A DNA stretch of 64,000 nucleotides from Tolypothrix sp. PCC 7910 (GTDB taxonomy: Bacteria; Cyanobacteriota; Cyanobacteriia; Cyanobacteriales; Nostocaceae), in the NCBI RefSeq assembly GCF_011769525.1, contig NZ_CP050440.1, positions 8,108,001 through 8,172,000 of the forward strand. The letters run 5' to 3'. Shown here piece after piece: positions 8,560 through 17,921 of this stretch. Numbering within the stretch: position 1 is the first letter of the stretch; every line of letters starts with the position of its first letter. The position numbers were made by a program, and so were the translations under genes. The notes beneath the pieces were generated by a model. That model saw only the letters and a list, made by a program, of their open reading frames with translations, searched no databases and was not told the DNA's origin.

Positions 8560-9534
8560 TTAAACAAGTTTCAAGTCGGGATACTCAGCCAATAAATCAT
8601 CAGAAGTCAAAGTATCACCTTCAGCTTGAGGAGTCCAAAGTACCTCTATAGCTAAGAGTTGATCGCTAGGAATGCCACCAATTTGTCGCAAAGCTTGACG
8701 CAAATCATCAGCACTGTTTACCTGAGGAATTGCAGACTTACCCAGAGTTGCCACTAACAAGGTGACGATAATATATTCTCCAGGCCCAGAGGTAATTAAA
8801 TCAGTGGGATTTTCAGGAATTTCAGCACCAGGTAGAGCCTCTTTAGCCAGTGCTGCTCGGAGTTGGTTGTTAACGTTAGATAATGTTTCTTCGCTAAATT
8901 TGCTGCGTTCTGCTAGTGAGAGACGGTTGAACTGAGCTTCAGCTGAATTCAACTTAGCTTGTTGTGTACCACCACCAACATATACCCAGTATTCTGGATG
9001 GCGAAGTAAAGCTAGGCTAGTTTCTTGCAGAATTTCTGCTCTTCCTTGTGGGGAGTTAGTATCAGCAATTTCAGCAATGCGGTCAAGTTCGCCTTGTAAA
9101 CCACGTGCTTGAGCTAATAAACCAACTTGCAAGCGAGTCACAGATACTGCGGGATTGCTGCTGTAACCTCCATCGTCGGTGATAGTGTCTCCACCGCTAA
9201 CTCGGCGGAAGGCTTGAAGTAAGAAATTAGCGATCGCAATAAAGATTAAGATGCTAAACAATCCGCCAAATCCTCCCCCAATACCCCAAAAAGGAATGAG
9301 AAAAGGAAATCCAAAACCACCACCACCAGGATAATATCCTCCACCAGGAGGCGCATAGGTACGAGGTGTATAGGTGCGGCTAGAAGGTACTCTAAAGGAA
9401 CCGCCACCGATTCGTCCACCACTACGGGCGGCTAACGCTCCATCGGCGTGACCAAGTGCTAAAGTTAACACCAGGCTCAGGACAAAGACAGTTTTTAACA
9501 GCGGTTTGATGGCTAGTTGTAGTTTTTTACGCAT
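8560..9534 (-). CDS. DUF1517 family envelope/thylakoid protein
   Basis: From the ATG at 9534 the product is 324 residues; the frame extends 15 codons further to a TTG at 9579, but the ATG places a basic N-terminus (MRKK) directly before a signal-peptide-like helix (VFVLSLVLTLALG) with a probable cut after ALA. A Gly/Pro/Tyr-rich low-complexity stretch follows, then a second hydrophobic helix (about 95-120) and a folded C-terminal domain typical of DUF1517 proteins of cyanobacteria and plastids. The biochemical role is unknown. It is monocistronic and ends at a strong bidirectional hairpin. Confidence 0.85.
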   Translation of the reverse strand: MRKKLQLAIKPLLKTVFVLSLVLTLALGHADGALAARSGGRIGGGSFRVPSSRTYTPRTYAPPGGGYYPGGGGFGFPFLIPFWGIGGGFGGLFSILIFIAIANFLLQAFRRVSGGDTITDDGGYSSNPAVSVTRLQVGLLAQARGLQGELDRIAEIADTNSPQGRAEILQETSLALLRHPEYWVYVGGGTQQAKLNSAEAQFNRLSLAERSKFSEETLSNVNNQLRAALAKEALPGAEIPENPTDLITSGPGEYIIVTLLVATLGKSAIPQVNSADDLRQALRQIGGIPSDQLLAIEVLWTPQAEGDTLTSDDLLAEYPDLKLV

Positions 9535-11004
9535 AATAACAGTTGCTTGAAAAACGGTATTGGTGATGATTTCTCCCAACGCTGCTAGGAGAGATTTGCT
9601 TGGTCAGTAACGCCAGCCCGTAGCAAGCAAGCGAGTTTTTGATTGGCAGTAGCTCTCTTTAATATTCATCTTTCTGGGCTACATATTCAATGTACCGCGT
9701 CATATCTTGCCTAGACAGCAAGCTTAGGGGGGATTTCTTGAGTAGATAACCGTACCTCAGATTCTTTTGCTATCGTCGGAATTTTGGGATCAATTAATCA
9801 TTGGGGGATTGGGAAAGAGCTGGGGGGACAAGGGGAAATTACTATTACCTATTAGCAAATATCCTATGGCCCATGTCCACTACACCTTGATTGGTATAAA
9901 ACCTAGCCAGAGAATACAATCAAGGGACAGACGCAATTATACGCGTCATTAGTAACTTTTATCAGATTTATGATGGTTTTTTGAAATTAGTTATCTAAAT
10001 TACAGTAATTTGCCTTAATAATTATCAAAATTGATTTATCTGGCAAGTAATTATGGTATTTACTTTTCAAATTTCTTTAACTACCATAATTCCTTAGGAA
10101 TTATTTTGCTTACTGCATCTAGCCTTTGGGGTATCTCTTAACCTAGAGGTACAGAATTTTTGATGCTCATAAGCAGCTTGGTTAAGTCATGGAAATGACT
10201 CTAATCTTTTGGCATTTTGGCACAATCTAAATTAGTTCCAAGATATTCTATTGATATAAACTAGCTTTAGTGATTCCCACAAAAGTCTATGAGCAATTGA
10301 TTTCGCTGGTAGTTCCAAATTTCAATGCTTGTTAATTAAATAGACACAATTTCAGTGGTGAAAATTTGATAAAGAAAATTAACAATTTTAAATATCTAAT
10401 ATTTCCAAATACTCTTTCAAAAAAATACTGGCATTAGTATACTGCAAGCTCTCAAATAAGGATGAAAAAATATGCTTTTCTAAACAATGTATTAAAAGTT
10501 AATCAGTATTAGTGTAAATACTCTTGCCATGATGGAATTAGTTACTAATGCTAAAAACCTAATGTTAAAAAAAATATAGAGATTAGAGGTTGTTACAGGA
10601 TAGCTGTTGGCGAGAATGATAAAACAGTGGAAAATTAGATACAGAGGAGGAAAATTCCCTATTGGTATTACCCAAAGGAATTTTTGCTCAATTTCCAGTG
10701 GAGGCTGCACCTTAGGCAAGTTTCCCACGCTACTTCTTACCACGGAGGAAGGTAACCGTACAGGTGACGCACCAAAATGTAAAAGTCACTGCTTTGTTCT
10801 TGCAGAATTGAGGAGAGTTAAGATGTGAACAGCGTCAAATAATTATGCTTTCTGCTTCATCTTTGAGTTCACACCGAAGCGAAAAAATTTTTCAATAAAG
10901 ATAATTTATGCTCAAGGAGAGCAGTCGATTATCACTCATTTCTGCGCTCTAGTTGATAGTATGAAAAATTAAAATTTTTTAAACTATACTTATCACAATT
11001 TCTT
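9535..11004. other. Long intergenic region without a convincing gene
   Basis: About 1.47 kb with only short, unconvincing frames (for example 9767-9952, 10492-10743, 10607-10828). Two structured zones are visible. AATTATGGTA and TACCATAATT pair across about 10050-10090. At 10640-10680 AAAATTCC pairs with GGAATTTT around a TTGGTATTACCCAA core. The stretch 10695-10790 is GC-richer, with GGAGGCTGCACC and CGGAGGAAGG, resembling dispersed palindromic repeats of Nostoc-type genomes. No riboswitch class could be matched. Confidence 0.5.
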
Positions 11005-12198
11005 ATGGAACATATTTCACAACTGGCGGGAAATGTTAGAGAACAAACTGCATTACCAGACATTCTAGTAATATCCCGCAGTTTCTTACCAAAAGAAGCA
11101 ATTATTGGTGAATATATATATAATCGCTGTCTCCAAGACCCAGAGCGGGTAATTGTTTTAGCAGCTAGTTGTTCAGGTGATAAAGCATTTGATCAAGCTC
11201 AAAAATTTCCTATATATCGCTGGCCAATTTTGAGAGATTGGAGTTTTTTCAATCCTTTTATCAACCTTATCTATTCATTTTCACTAGCAATCAAACTTTA
11301 TTTTCGCTATCGTTATCGCTATATTGAATGGGGTCATGGGTACGAATTTCCCTCACTATTACTACTAAGTTATTTTTTACCGATTCGCTTTTTTATCTAC
11401 CTCCACGGGAATGATATTGTCTGTAGCTTACGTAATCCTGTATGGCGATCGCTATTTAAATTGACACTCAAACGAGCTGAGGGAATCGTCTGCAACAGTT
11501 CCTTCACCCAGGATTATCTCAGAACCAGGTTAAGATTAGAGACTCCTACCCATGTCATCAACCCAATGGTGAGGGCGGAGAAATTTAGCCATGTGATCAA
11601 TCCAGGGAATTTAGGCGAGTTACGTGCAAATGTTCGCCACATGTATAACATTCCCGAAACAGCAGTAGTTATTCTTTCTGTGGGACAGCTTGTCAAGCAC
11701 AAAAGCTTTAATCGCGTCATTGACAACTTACCACTACTACTAACCGTTGGCGTGGATGTTCACTATATAATTTGTGGTCAAGGCCCTTGTGAATCAGAAC
11801 TTAAATCTCTGGCTAATCGCTTACGAGTTGACCAAAGGGTACACTTTGCCGGAGAAATAAGCGATCGCGAATTAGCTGGTTATTATGCGGCCTGCGATAT
11901 CTTTGCCATGCTGAATTTAGTCGATAGCAAAGCTAGTAGTATGGAGGGTTTTGGTATCGTCTATTTAGAAGCGAGTTATTTTGGTAAACCTGTAATTGCT
12001 TCTCGTTTAGGCGGAGTCATCGATGCTATTCACCACGAAGAAAATGGCATCTTAGTTAATCCTTATTCTGGCTATGAAGTTTTTCAAGCTTTCAATCGCT
12101 TGTGCAAAGACCAACAGCTACGGGAACAACTTGGCCGCAAAGGCAAAGAGTTAGCCAAGCGCAAAACCCTTCACCGTTCGCTGTATAAGTTGGAGTAG
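11005..12198 (+). CDS. Glycosyltransferase family 4 (GT-B fold)
   Basis: This 397-aa cytoplasmic or membrane-peripheral enzyme transfers a sugar from a nucleotide donor to a lipid, polysaccharide or protein acceptor. The N-terminal half (about 1-190) is the acceptor domain; the C-terminal Rossmann domain has the family signature EGFGIVYLEASYFGKPVIA followed by GGVIDAIHHEENGILV. VILSVGQLVKHKSFNRVID marks the start of the donor domain. No signal peptide is present, but hydrophobic Tyr/Phe-rich stretches near residues 80-135 suggest membrane contact. It stands alone between a long intergenic region and a heptamer array, so the acceptor cannot be inferred from neighbours. Confidence 0.85.
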   Translation: MEHISQLAGNVREQTALPDILVISRSFLPKEAIIGEYIYNRCLQDPERVIVLAASCSGDKAFDQAQKFPIYRWPILRDWSFFNPFINLIYSFSLAIKLYFRYRYRYIEWGHGYEFPSLLLLSYFLPIRFFIYLHGNDIVCSLRNPVWRSLFKLTLKRAEGIVCNSSFTQDYLRTRLRLETPTHVINPMVRAEKFSHVINPGNLGELRANVRHMYNIPETAVVILSVGQLVKHKSFNRVIDNLPLLLTVGVDVHYIICGQGPCESELKSLANRLRVDQRVHFAGEISDRELAGYYAACDIFAMLNLVDSKASSMEGFGIVYLEASYFGKPVIASRLGGVIDAIHHEENGILVNPYSGYEVFQAFNRLCKDQQLREQLGRKGKELAKRKTLHRSLYKLE

Positions 12199-12248
12199 GG
12201 ATTGGGGACTGGGGACTGGGGACTGGGGACTGGGGATTGGGGATTGGG
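12197..12248. repeat. Heptamer repeat array (GGGGACT/GGGGATT)
   Basis: Tandem GGGGACT and GGGGATT units begin at the stop codon of the glycosyltransferase gene. This is the reverse complement of the CCCCAGT/CCCCAAT arrays elsewhere in the window. The array lies between convergent genes. Confidence 0.9.
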
Positions 12249-12325
12249 AAAAAGCAGGGGAGCGGGGAGCAGGGGGAAAAATAACAAACACCAATTACCA
12301 ATTACCCATTACCAAATGACAAACC

Positions 12326-12538
12326 TTATCCACCACCAACAATAGTGACAACTTCTAGGCGATCGCCTGGTTGCACTTTTGTTTGCTCCCAAAATTGGCG
12401 ATGTAAAATTTCGCCGTTGTACTCTACTGCTACTAAGCGGGGGTTGAAACCTAGTTTTTGAAGTAATTCGGGTAAAGGTGTTTGGGATGAACAGCTATGC
12501 TTCTCCCCATTTACCTGAAGTGTGATTTCGTTAGACAT
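12326..12538 (-). CDS. thiS: ThiS sulfur-carrier protein
   Basis: The 70-aa protein has a ubiquitin-like beta-grasp sequence ending in VVTIVGGG; the terminal Gly-Gly is adenylated and thiocarboxylated to deliver sulfur for the thiazole ring of thiamine. It begins with ITLQVNGE, the usual first strand. It lies 43 bp downstream of thiE on the same strand, and that thiE-thiS order supports co-transcription. ThiF, ThiG and ThiO are not in this window. Confidence 0.95.
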   Translation of the reverse strand: MSNEITLQVNGEKHSCSSQTPLPELLQKLGFNPRLVAVEYNGEILHRQFWEQTKVQPGDRLEVVTIVGGG

Positions 12539-12581
12539 AAAATGTCACAAATTTGGGAAATTTTTTTGATTTTGGAATTAT

Positions 12582-13700
12582 TTAAGATTCTGGTTTAATG
12601 CGATTGAGTTGGGAGAGCAGATATTGAGTCACAAGGGTGGGTTGTTCTGCTTGCATGAGCGATCGCACTACCGCCACGCGTTGCGCGCCAGCATCAATCA
12701 CGTCATTGATATTATTGGCATCTATGCCGCCAATAGCAAACCAGGGAATAGCACAATTTTTGGCAGCATAGCTGACATATTGTAAACCTGCTGCTGGCTT
12801 ACCTTCTTTGGTGGGTGTTTCATACACTGGCCCTACACCAATATAATCAGCACCTTCCGCGAGAGCTGCTTGCATTTCTTCCAAATTTGTGGTTGAGCGA
12901 CCAATTATCCGATGGGAACCAAGTAATTGTCTGGCAATCTCAATTGGCATATCTTGCTGTCCCAGATGTACGCCATCAGCATCTACTGCTAAAGCCAGAT
13001 CTATACGGTCATTAATAATGAACAGCGCGCCGTAGAGGTGACATAGTTGCCGCAGCTTTCTTGCCTGTTCCAGACGAACACCATCATCAGCAGTTTTGTC
13101 ACGGTACTGTACCAAAGTCAATCCGCCTTTGAGAGCAGCTTCTACCGTTGAGAGCAAATTTTCGGCTGGTGAGGTTACCAAATACAGACGCGATCGCCAT
13201 AATAGTTGATGGCGTTGATAACCCAATAAATTGCTTTCTAAGGTATAAACTTGATACCGCATCTGCTTAAAAGCTTTACCCATATTAGGATCATGCAGCT
13301 TGCCATATTCTTCTAGCACCCGCATTGCTTCTTGTACACGGCAAAAGTTAGCTTGCAACACAGATTTGATGCTAGTGCGTTTTTCCTCATGAGGATGTGT
13401 TAAGTCTGTACCAGCATCACCCGGTGTATCTCGCGCTGCTCGCAATTCAGCTGTATGCCAATGAGCTATGTCTTGCCGCAAGCGTTTACACTCTCCAGTG
13501 AACTGAGCATTATTCAGTCCAAAGCGACACCACTCCTCAACAATTCGCAAGCCTTCACGAGCGCGATCTAAATTGGCATCTAAAATGCGGTAAACAACTT
13601 GCTGCATTTGCTCTGATTGGCTGTGTGGCTCGACCATTACAACAACCCCATTCCTGCTTTCATCAAAAGACGGAAAATCAACTATTCTAGTAATTGTCAT
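12582..13700 (-). CDS. thiE: Thiamine-phosphate synthase with N-terminal ThiD2 domain
   Basis: The C-terminal ~205 residues form the TIM-barrel ThiE enzyme that joins HMP-pyrophosphate and thiazole phosphate to make thiamine phosphate; LVQYRDK, DGVHLGQQD, GRSTTN and GVGPVYETPTKEGKPAAG are the conserved ligand loops. The N-terminal ~150 residues (RILDANLDRAREGLRIVEEWCRF onward) match the ThiD2-like extension typical of cyanobacterial ThiE. The longest frame starts at 13700; the ATG at 13637 (MVEPHSQ) is an equally plausible start because the first 21 residues look unconserved. It is divergent from the integrase gene with only 33 bp between and is followed by thiS. Confidence 0.93.
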   Translation of the reverse strand: MTITRIVDFPSFDESRNGVVVMVEPHSQSEQMQQVVYRILDANLDRAREGLRIVEEWCRFGLNNAQFTGECKRLRQDIAHWHTAELRAARDTPGDAGTDLTHPHEEKRTSIKSVLQANFCRVQEAMRVLEEYGKLHDPNMGKAFKQMRYQVYTLESNLLGYQRHQLLWRSRLYLVTSPAENLLSTVEAALKGGLTLVQYRDKTADDGVRLEQARKLRQLCHLYGALFIINDRIDLALAVDADGVHLGQQDMPIEIARQLLGSHRIIGRSTTNLEEMQAALAEGADYIGVGPVYETPTKEGKPAAGLQYVSYAAKNCAIPWFAIGGIDANNINDVIDAGAQRVAVVRSLMQAEQPTLVTQYLLSQLNRIKPES

Positions 13701-13733
13701 TGATAAAATTGCTATTTTTACTAGAAATTTACT

Positions 13734-14996
13734 ATGTACTCAAATCGTAAGAGTAGCAAGGATTCTATCAAATTAGCAGATATACGTGTCGGTTCGGATA
13801 AAGGTAATTTAAGGCTACAATTCAGCACTCGTATTAGCCAGCAGTTTTATCGCAAGCGACAAGCTTATAAAGGACTGGGGAGAACTGACACGCCAGAAAA
13901 TCTAAAATGGGCTAATCAACTAGCAGCCAGAATACAAGCTGACATCGATCATCCTGATGGTGGTTGTTTTGACCCAACACTTGCTAAATATTTAACGATT
14001 AAGCAATTAACCACAATTAGTCAGTTACAAAATTTGATAAAACCACCTCTGCTGGGTGAATTATGGCATGAATTTGTGGATTGGAAATTGCAAACAAAGC
14101 AGATTCAAAAAAGTACTTATAAAAAAAATTTTGTTGTTTATACTAACTTAATTAAAGACTTTTTAGATGCAGAGCTAAATTTGGATGCAGCTAATAATTT
14201 AATTGAGCAGCTTTCAGCCAAACAGAGCAATCAACAACAAATTAAAAAGCTATTTAGTTTGTTGAGTAATATGTGCCAACGAGCAATCAGCAATCAGCAA
14301 TTGACACAGGACTATTTTTTTGAAATCAAAAAAGCTTACAATATCTCGAAAAAGCCTCAAAAAATTGCAAATGTTGAAGATTATAGGGCATACAGTCTAG
14401 AAGAGAGAGATTTAATCATTCAAGCATTCAGAAATTCTGAACAACCATCTATCAAGCATGGTGCCGATTTAATTGAATTTTTGTTTCTCACTGGTTGTAG
14501 ACATAGTGAAGTATTCGCTTTGAAGTGGAGAAATATTAAACTCAATGAAGGTTGGATAGTTTTTAAAGAGGCGTTTGATAGCAGGACTGGCATGACTAAA
14601 AGCAATAAAAATAGGCTTTTTAAAATGCAAGGTATGAGCAGATTAATTAACTTATTAATTAAACTATATAGTAATGGTAAAAGAGACAATGAATTAGTGT
14701 TTGAAACTATTTCAGGAAAACAATATTCAAGTAATACTTTAACAGATATCTGGGCGGGTAATACCGTTGAGGTTAACGGTAAAGTTTACCACTATCCGGG
14801 GGTAGTCAAAAAGTTAGCAGAAGATAAGCAACTTGAATATTTAAAACCATATTCTACTCGTCATACTTTTATTAGTATTCAAGCTAATAATGGTGCTGAC
14901 CTTAAGTTGCTAGCTAATAGCTGTGGTAACAGCGTAGAGCAGATTATCAAACATTACTTACAGTTCGATAATCATGCCACATTGAAGGATATTTAA
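13734..14996 (+). CDS. Tyrosine recombinase / phage-type integrase
   Basis: This 420-aa site-specific recombinase has an N-terminal arm-binding and core-binding part (about 1-210, with LGELWHEFVDWKLQTKQIQKSTYKKNF) and a C-terminal catalytic domain. Visible catalytic residues are R256 in TGCRHSE, then R376-H377 in YSTRHTF, and the nucleophile Tyr in KHYLQF near the end. The usual His two positions before the second Arg is a Ser/Tyr context here, as in some phage and cyanobacterial integrases. No excisionase, att core or phage genes are adjacent. The family is also used for developmental excision elements in heterocysts, but nothing here shows such a role. Confidence 0.85.
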   Translation: MYSNRKSSKDSIKLADIRVGSDKGNLRLQFSTRISQQFYRKRQAYKGLGRTDTPENLKWANQLAARIQADIDHPDGGCFDPTLAKYLTIKQLTTISQLQNLIKPPLLGELWHEFVDWKLQTKQIQKSTYKKNFVVYTNLIKDFLDAELNLDAANNLIEQLSAKQSNQQQIKKLFSLLSNMCQRAISNQQLTQDYFFEIKKAYNISKKPQKIANVEDYRAYSLEERDLIIQAFRNSEQPSIKHGADLIEFLFLTGCRHSEVFALKWRNIKLNEGWIVFKEAFDSRTGMTKSNKNRLFKMQGMSRLINLLIKLYSNGKRDNELVFETISGKQYSSNTLTDIWAGNTVEVNGKVYHYPGVVKKLAEDKQLEYLKPYSTRHTFISIQANNGADLKLLANSCGNSVEQIIKHYLQFDNHATLKDI

Positions 14997-15062
14997 GAAT
15001 ATTATTTGTGTGCGCTTAAGAAATCAGGATATTTATTTAACTTCCTGACATAACTCACCTAA

Positions 15063-15110
15063 GGAGAAAAGAAAATGGTAATTCAAACCTTTACCATTTT
15101 TCCTCTCTCC
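15063..15110. terminator. Terminator between convergent integrase and sbpA genes
   Basis: AAAATGGTAA (15072-15081) pairs with TTACCATTTT (15091-15100), extended by GGAGA/TCTCC at the base. It lies between the stop codons of convergent genes and has T-rich or A-rich flanks, so it can serve both. Confidence 0.7.
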
Positions 15111-15127
15111 GTTAACAAAATATCGAA

Positions 15128-16225
15128 TTAGCGCCCACTTTGGATTTTATCGAAGATTGCGCCATCGTCGAAAAACTTCTTCTGGACGGTATTCCAACCA
15201 CCCAAATCTCCAACTGTATAGAGGCGTGAAATCTTGGGGAATTTACTCTGTACTTCTTTAGCTACACTAGAGTTCACTGGACGAAACCCTACTTTCGCAA
15301 ATTCACGTTGTGCTTCGGGAGTGAACAGAAACTTAGTAAAAGCTTCCGCAACTGCTCTGGTACCGTGTTTATCAACATTTTTATCTACAACTGCTACTGG
15401 AGCATCTATAGAAATGTTGGTTGCGGGAACTTCGTAAGAAGTGTCTGTCTTACCTTGTTGGGCTGCTAAAATGACTTCGTTTTCGTAGTTGAGTAAAACA
15501 TCTCCTTGGCCTTTCTTATAAAAAGCATCGCTGGATTCCCGTGCATCTTTAGGTAACACAACGACATTTTTAAAGACCTGGGTGACAAAATTCCGAGCTT
15601 GAGTTTCATTACCACCATTTTTGGCGATCGCTCCCCACAATGCTAAGAAATTCCACCTAGCACCACCTGAGGTTTTGGGGTTAGCGGTGACAATTTTTAC
15701 CCCTGGTTTGGCTAAATCAGACCAAGTCTTAATCTTTTTGGGATTCCCAGCACGGGTTTCTAGCGCCACAACGGAGCGAGTCACAATCGAATTATTGGGG
15801 TTTTCTTTTTCCCAACCAGGTTGAATTAAGCCAGCTTGCTCTATTTTTTTTGTATCGAGAGCCAATGCTAAAGCCACAACGTCTGCGTCTAAGCCATCAA
15901 TGACAGCACGAGTTTGTGAACCAGAACCACCATAACTTTGACGAACAATCACATCCTGTCCTTTCTCCCGCTTCCATTTAGCTACAAACTGGGGAATGAT
16001 TTTTTCATAAGCAGCCTTAGTAACTGCGTAGGAAACCAGCGTGATTTCAACTTTCTTGTTTTGGCTAATTAATTGAGTTTTCTGGTTCACAGATGCAGTC
16101 TGGGAAGCTTTACTGGCTGCATAAACAGGGAGCAAAGCACTAATACCCAAGCCTGCTGCTAGCAATAAAGCAGATGTTTGCAGTGAGGGTAGTGTGAAAG
16201 ACTTCTGAGATTCCTTGTGCGTCAT
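15128..16225 (-). CDS. sbpA: Sulfate-binding periplasmic protein (ABC importer)
   Basis: The 365-aa precursor has a basic N-terminus and a hydrophobic helix (ALLLAAGLGISALLPVYA) with a probable signal peptidase cut after residues VYA. The mature part has the sulfate-binding family motifs VTKAAYEKIIPQF, QSYGGSGSQTRAVIDGLDADVV, NPKTSGGARWNFLALWG and QGDVLLNYENE. It captures sulfate (or thiosulfate) in the periplasm and hands it to CysTW. It is divergent from a second paralogue at 16649, the two sharing a 423-bp control region. Unlike the paralogue it has no lipobox. Confidence 0.93.
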   Translation of the reverse strand: MTHKESQKSFTLPSLQTSALLLAAGLGISALLPVYAASKASQTASVNQKTQLISQNKKVEITLVSYAVTKAAYEKIIPQFVAKWKREKGQDVIVRQSYGGSGSQTRAVIDGLDADVVALALALDTKKIEQAGLIQPGWEKENPNNSIVTRSVVALETRAGNPKKIKTWSDLAKPGVKIVTANPKTSGGARWNFLALWGAIAKNGGNETQARNFVTQVFKNVVVLPKDARESSDAFYKKGQGDVLLNYENEVILAAQQGKTDTSYEVPATNISIDAPVAVVDKNVDKHGTRAVAEAFTKFLFTPEAQREFAKVGFRPVNSSVAKEVQSKFPKISRLYTVGDLGGWNTVQKKFFDDGAIFDKIQSGR

Positions 16226-16648
16226 GGTAACTTTAATGCCTGGTATCTATTGAAACACCTAAAATACTATCGAAATACAGTATTTGATTGGTAAAAATTA
16301 GATTATCAGAATGGTGCAAAGCGAATCAAGGGTTTTACACAAAAAATACTATTTATCTATCGATTAATGCATGTATTGTTAGTGCGTCTAACAGTTAGCA
16401 ATCTTATGAATGAGTAGCGATCGCCCAATCAAATGAGCTGAGGTGATGTTGCTGTGAAAAATATCTAGCTTTTAAGTAAAAATAGCTTGAATTTTCTACA
16501 CAAAATATCAAAAACACCATATTCTCGATAGAGAATTCGCCGTTTACCTATTGCCTTTTGCTATCAATACCTGCGATTATCTTATATACCATGTGTATAT
16601 ACGGTATTTCCATAGAATCACCGTAGATATTTTAGAGGAGGATCTGGA
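16226..16648. promoter_or_regulatory. Divergent control region of two sulfate-binding protein genes
   Basis: Each gene has a short inverted repeat near its start: AATACT-N10-AGTATT at 16263-16284 on the sbpA side and ATACC-N12-GGTAT at 16586-16607 on the other. Both have a palindrome size fitting a LysR-type regulator such as a CysR-like protein, but this is inference. A GAGGAGG ribosome binding site lies 7 bases before the ATG at 16649. Confidence 0.4.
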
Positions 16649-17794
16649 ATGAGTCTGTGGCCGCGCCCCCGGAAGCGATCGCAACTGAGTATTGAGCGAA
16701 TCATCACTCGGTTCAAACTAAATTCGCTCAAAGGCTTTGTATCGATGTTTTTGGTAGGGACAATATTGAGTGTGGCCCTCGCCGCTTGCTCTGGTGGTAG
16801 TAATAATAATACTGCTACGGAAACCCCTGCGGCTAGTAACGTTGCTGCTAACAAACAAAATGTTGAATTAACTCTTGTTTCTTTTGCAGTTACCAAAGCA
16901 GCACACGAAGCTATTATTCCTAAGTTTGTAGAAAAATGGAAGCAAGAACATAACCAAACTGTTACCTTTAAACAAAGTTATGGTGGTTCCGGTTCCCAAA
17001 CTCGTGCTGTAATTGATGGCTTAGAAGCAGACGTTGTTCACCTAGCGCTAGCTGGAGATACCCAAAAGATTGAAAAAGCGGGACTAATTCAACCAGGATG
17101 GGAAAAGGAAGTTCCCAATGATGGTATTGTCTCTAAATCTGTAGCAGCACTAGTAACTCGTCCAGGTAATCCTAAAGGTATTAAAACTTGGGCTGATCTA
17201 GCAAAAGATGGTGTCAAGTTAATTACCGCCGACCCCAAAACCTCAGGTGTTGCCCGTTGGAATTTTCTGGCACTATGGAATTCAGTAATTAAAACTGGTG
17301 GAGATGACGCTAAAGCTTTAGACTTTGTCACCAAAGTCTATAAAAATGTGCCCATCTTAACTAAAGATGCCCGTGAAGCTACAGATGCTTTCTTTAAACA
17401 GGGTCAAGGTGATGCTCTGATCAATTACGAAAACGAAATTGTCCTAGCAGAACAAAAAGGTGAAAAAGTCACTTCTATTATCCCTGATGTCAATATATCT
17501 ATCGATAATCCAGTTGCAGTTGTTGATAAAAACGTTGACAAACATGGTAATCGTGAAGTCGCTGAAGCTTTTGTGAAATATTTGTATACTCCAGAAGCGC
17601 AACAAGAATTTGCCAAATTAGGATTTAGACCTGTAGATGAGACAGTAGCAAATACTAAAGAAGTTGCAGACAAGTTTCCTAAAGTGAAAACTTTAGGTAC
17701 AGTTAAAGACTTTGGTGGTTGGGATGCAATCAATAAGAAATTCTTTGCTGATGGTGCAGTTTTTGACCAAATTCAAGCCAAAAATAAAAAATAA
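16649..17794 (+). CDS. sbpA: Sulfate-binding lipoprotein (ABC importer)
   Basis: This paralogue of the divergent sbpA encodes 381 residues. After an unusually long basic N-region (about 30 residues) comes the helix FLVGTILSVALAAC with a lipobox ending at C47, so the mature protein is membrane-anchored, followed by a Gly/Ser/Asn linker. Motifs VTKAAHEAIIPKF, QSYGGSGSQTRAVIDGLEADVV, DPKTSGVARWNFLALW and QGDALINYENE are those of sulfate-binding proteins. The strong GAGGAGG site fixes the start at 16649. It precedes cysT and cysW on the same strand and is probably the cognate receptor of that permease. Confidence 0.92.
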   Translation: MSLWPRPRKRSQLSIERIITRFKLNSLKGFVSMFLVGTILSVALAACSGGSNNNTATETPAASNVAANKQNVELTLVSFAVTKAAHEAIIPKFVEKWKQEHNQTVTFKQSYGGSGSQTRAVIDGLEADVVHLALAGDTQKIEKAGLIQPGWEKEVPNDGIVSKSVAALVTRPGNPKGIKTWADLAKDGVKLITADPKTSGVARWNFLALWNSVIKTGGDDAKALDFVTKVYKNVPILTKDAREATDAFFKQGQGDALINYENEIVLAEQKGEKVTSIIPDVNISIDNPVAVVDKNVDKHGNREVAEAFVKYLYTPEAQQEFAKLGFRPVDETVANTKEVADKFPKVKTLGTVKDFGGWDAINKKFFADGAVFDQIQAKNKK

Positions 17795-17867
17795 ACACTA
17801 GGGATGAGGAGCTAGGGAGCAGAAAATAACTTTTGAGCCTTGACTCTTGACCCTTAAATTTTGAGTA

Positions 17868-17891
17868 CAGACGCGATTAATCGCGTCTCTT
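17868..17891. repeat. Dispersed palindrome AGACGCGATTAATCGCGTCT
   Basis: A perfect 20-bp palindrome between the sulfate-binding gene and cysT. Related copies or halves occur at about 20150-20172, 45957-45980, 49053-49131 and 58050-58085. It is an intergenic repeat, possibly a REP-like element; as RNA it would form a hairpin within the sulfate operon. Confidence 0.75.
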
Positions 17892-17921
17892 GGACTTTTT
17901 GAGCCTTTTGCATTCTTGACT

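Noticed and set aside
10607-10828. 73-aa frame
   Set aside because: Composition is unlike a protein and it overlaps the structured, repeat-like patch.
13734-14996. XisA/XisC-type developmental recombinase
   Set aside because: Sequence as recalled does not match XisA closely, and no excision element border was found.
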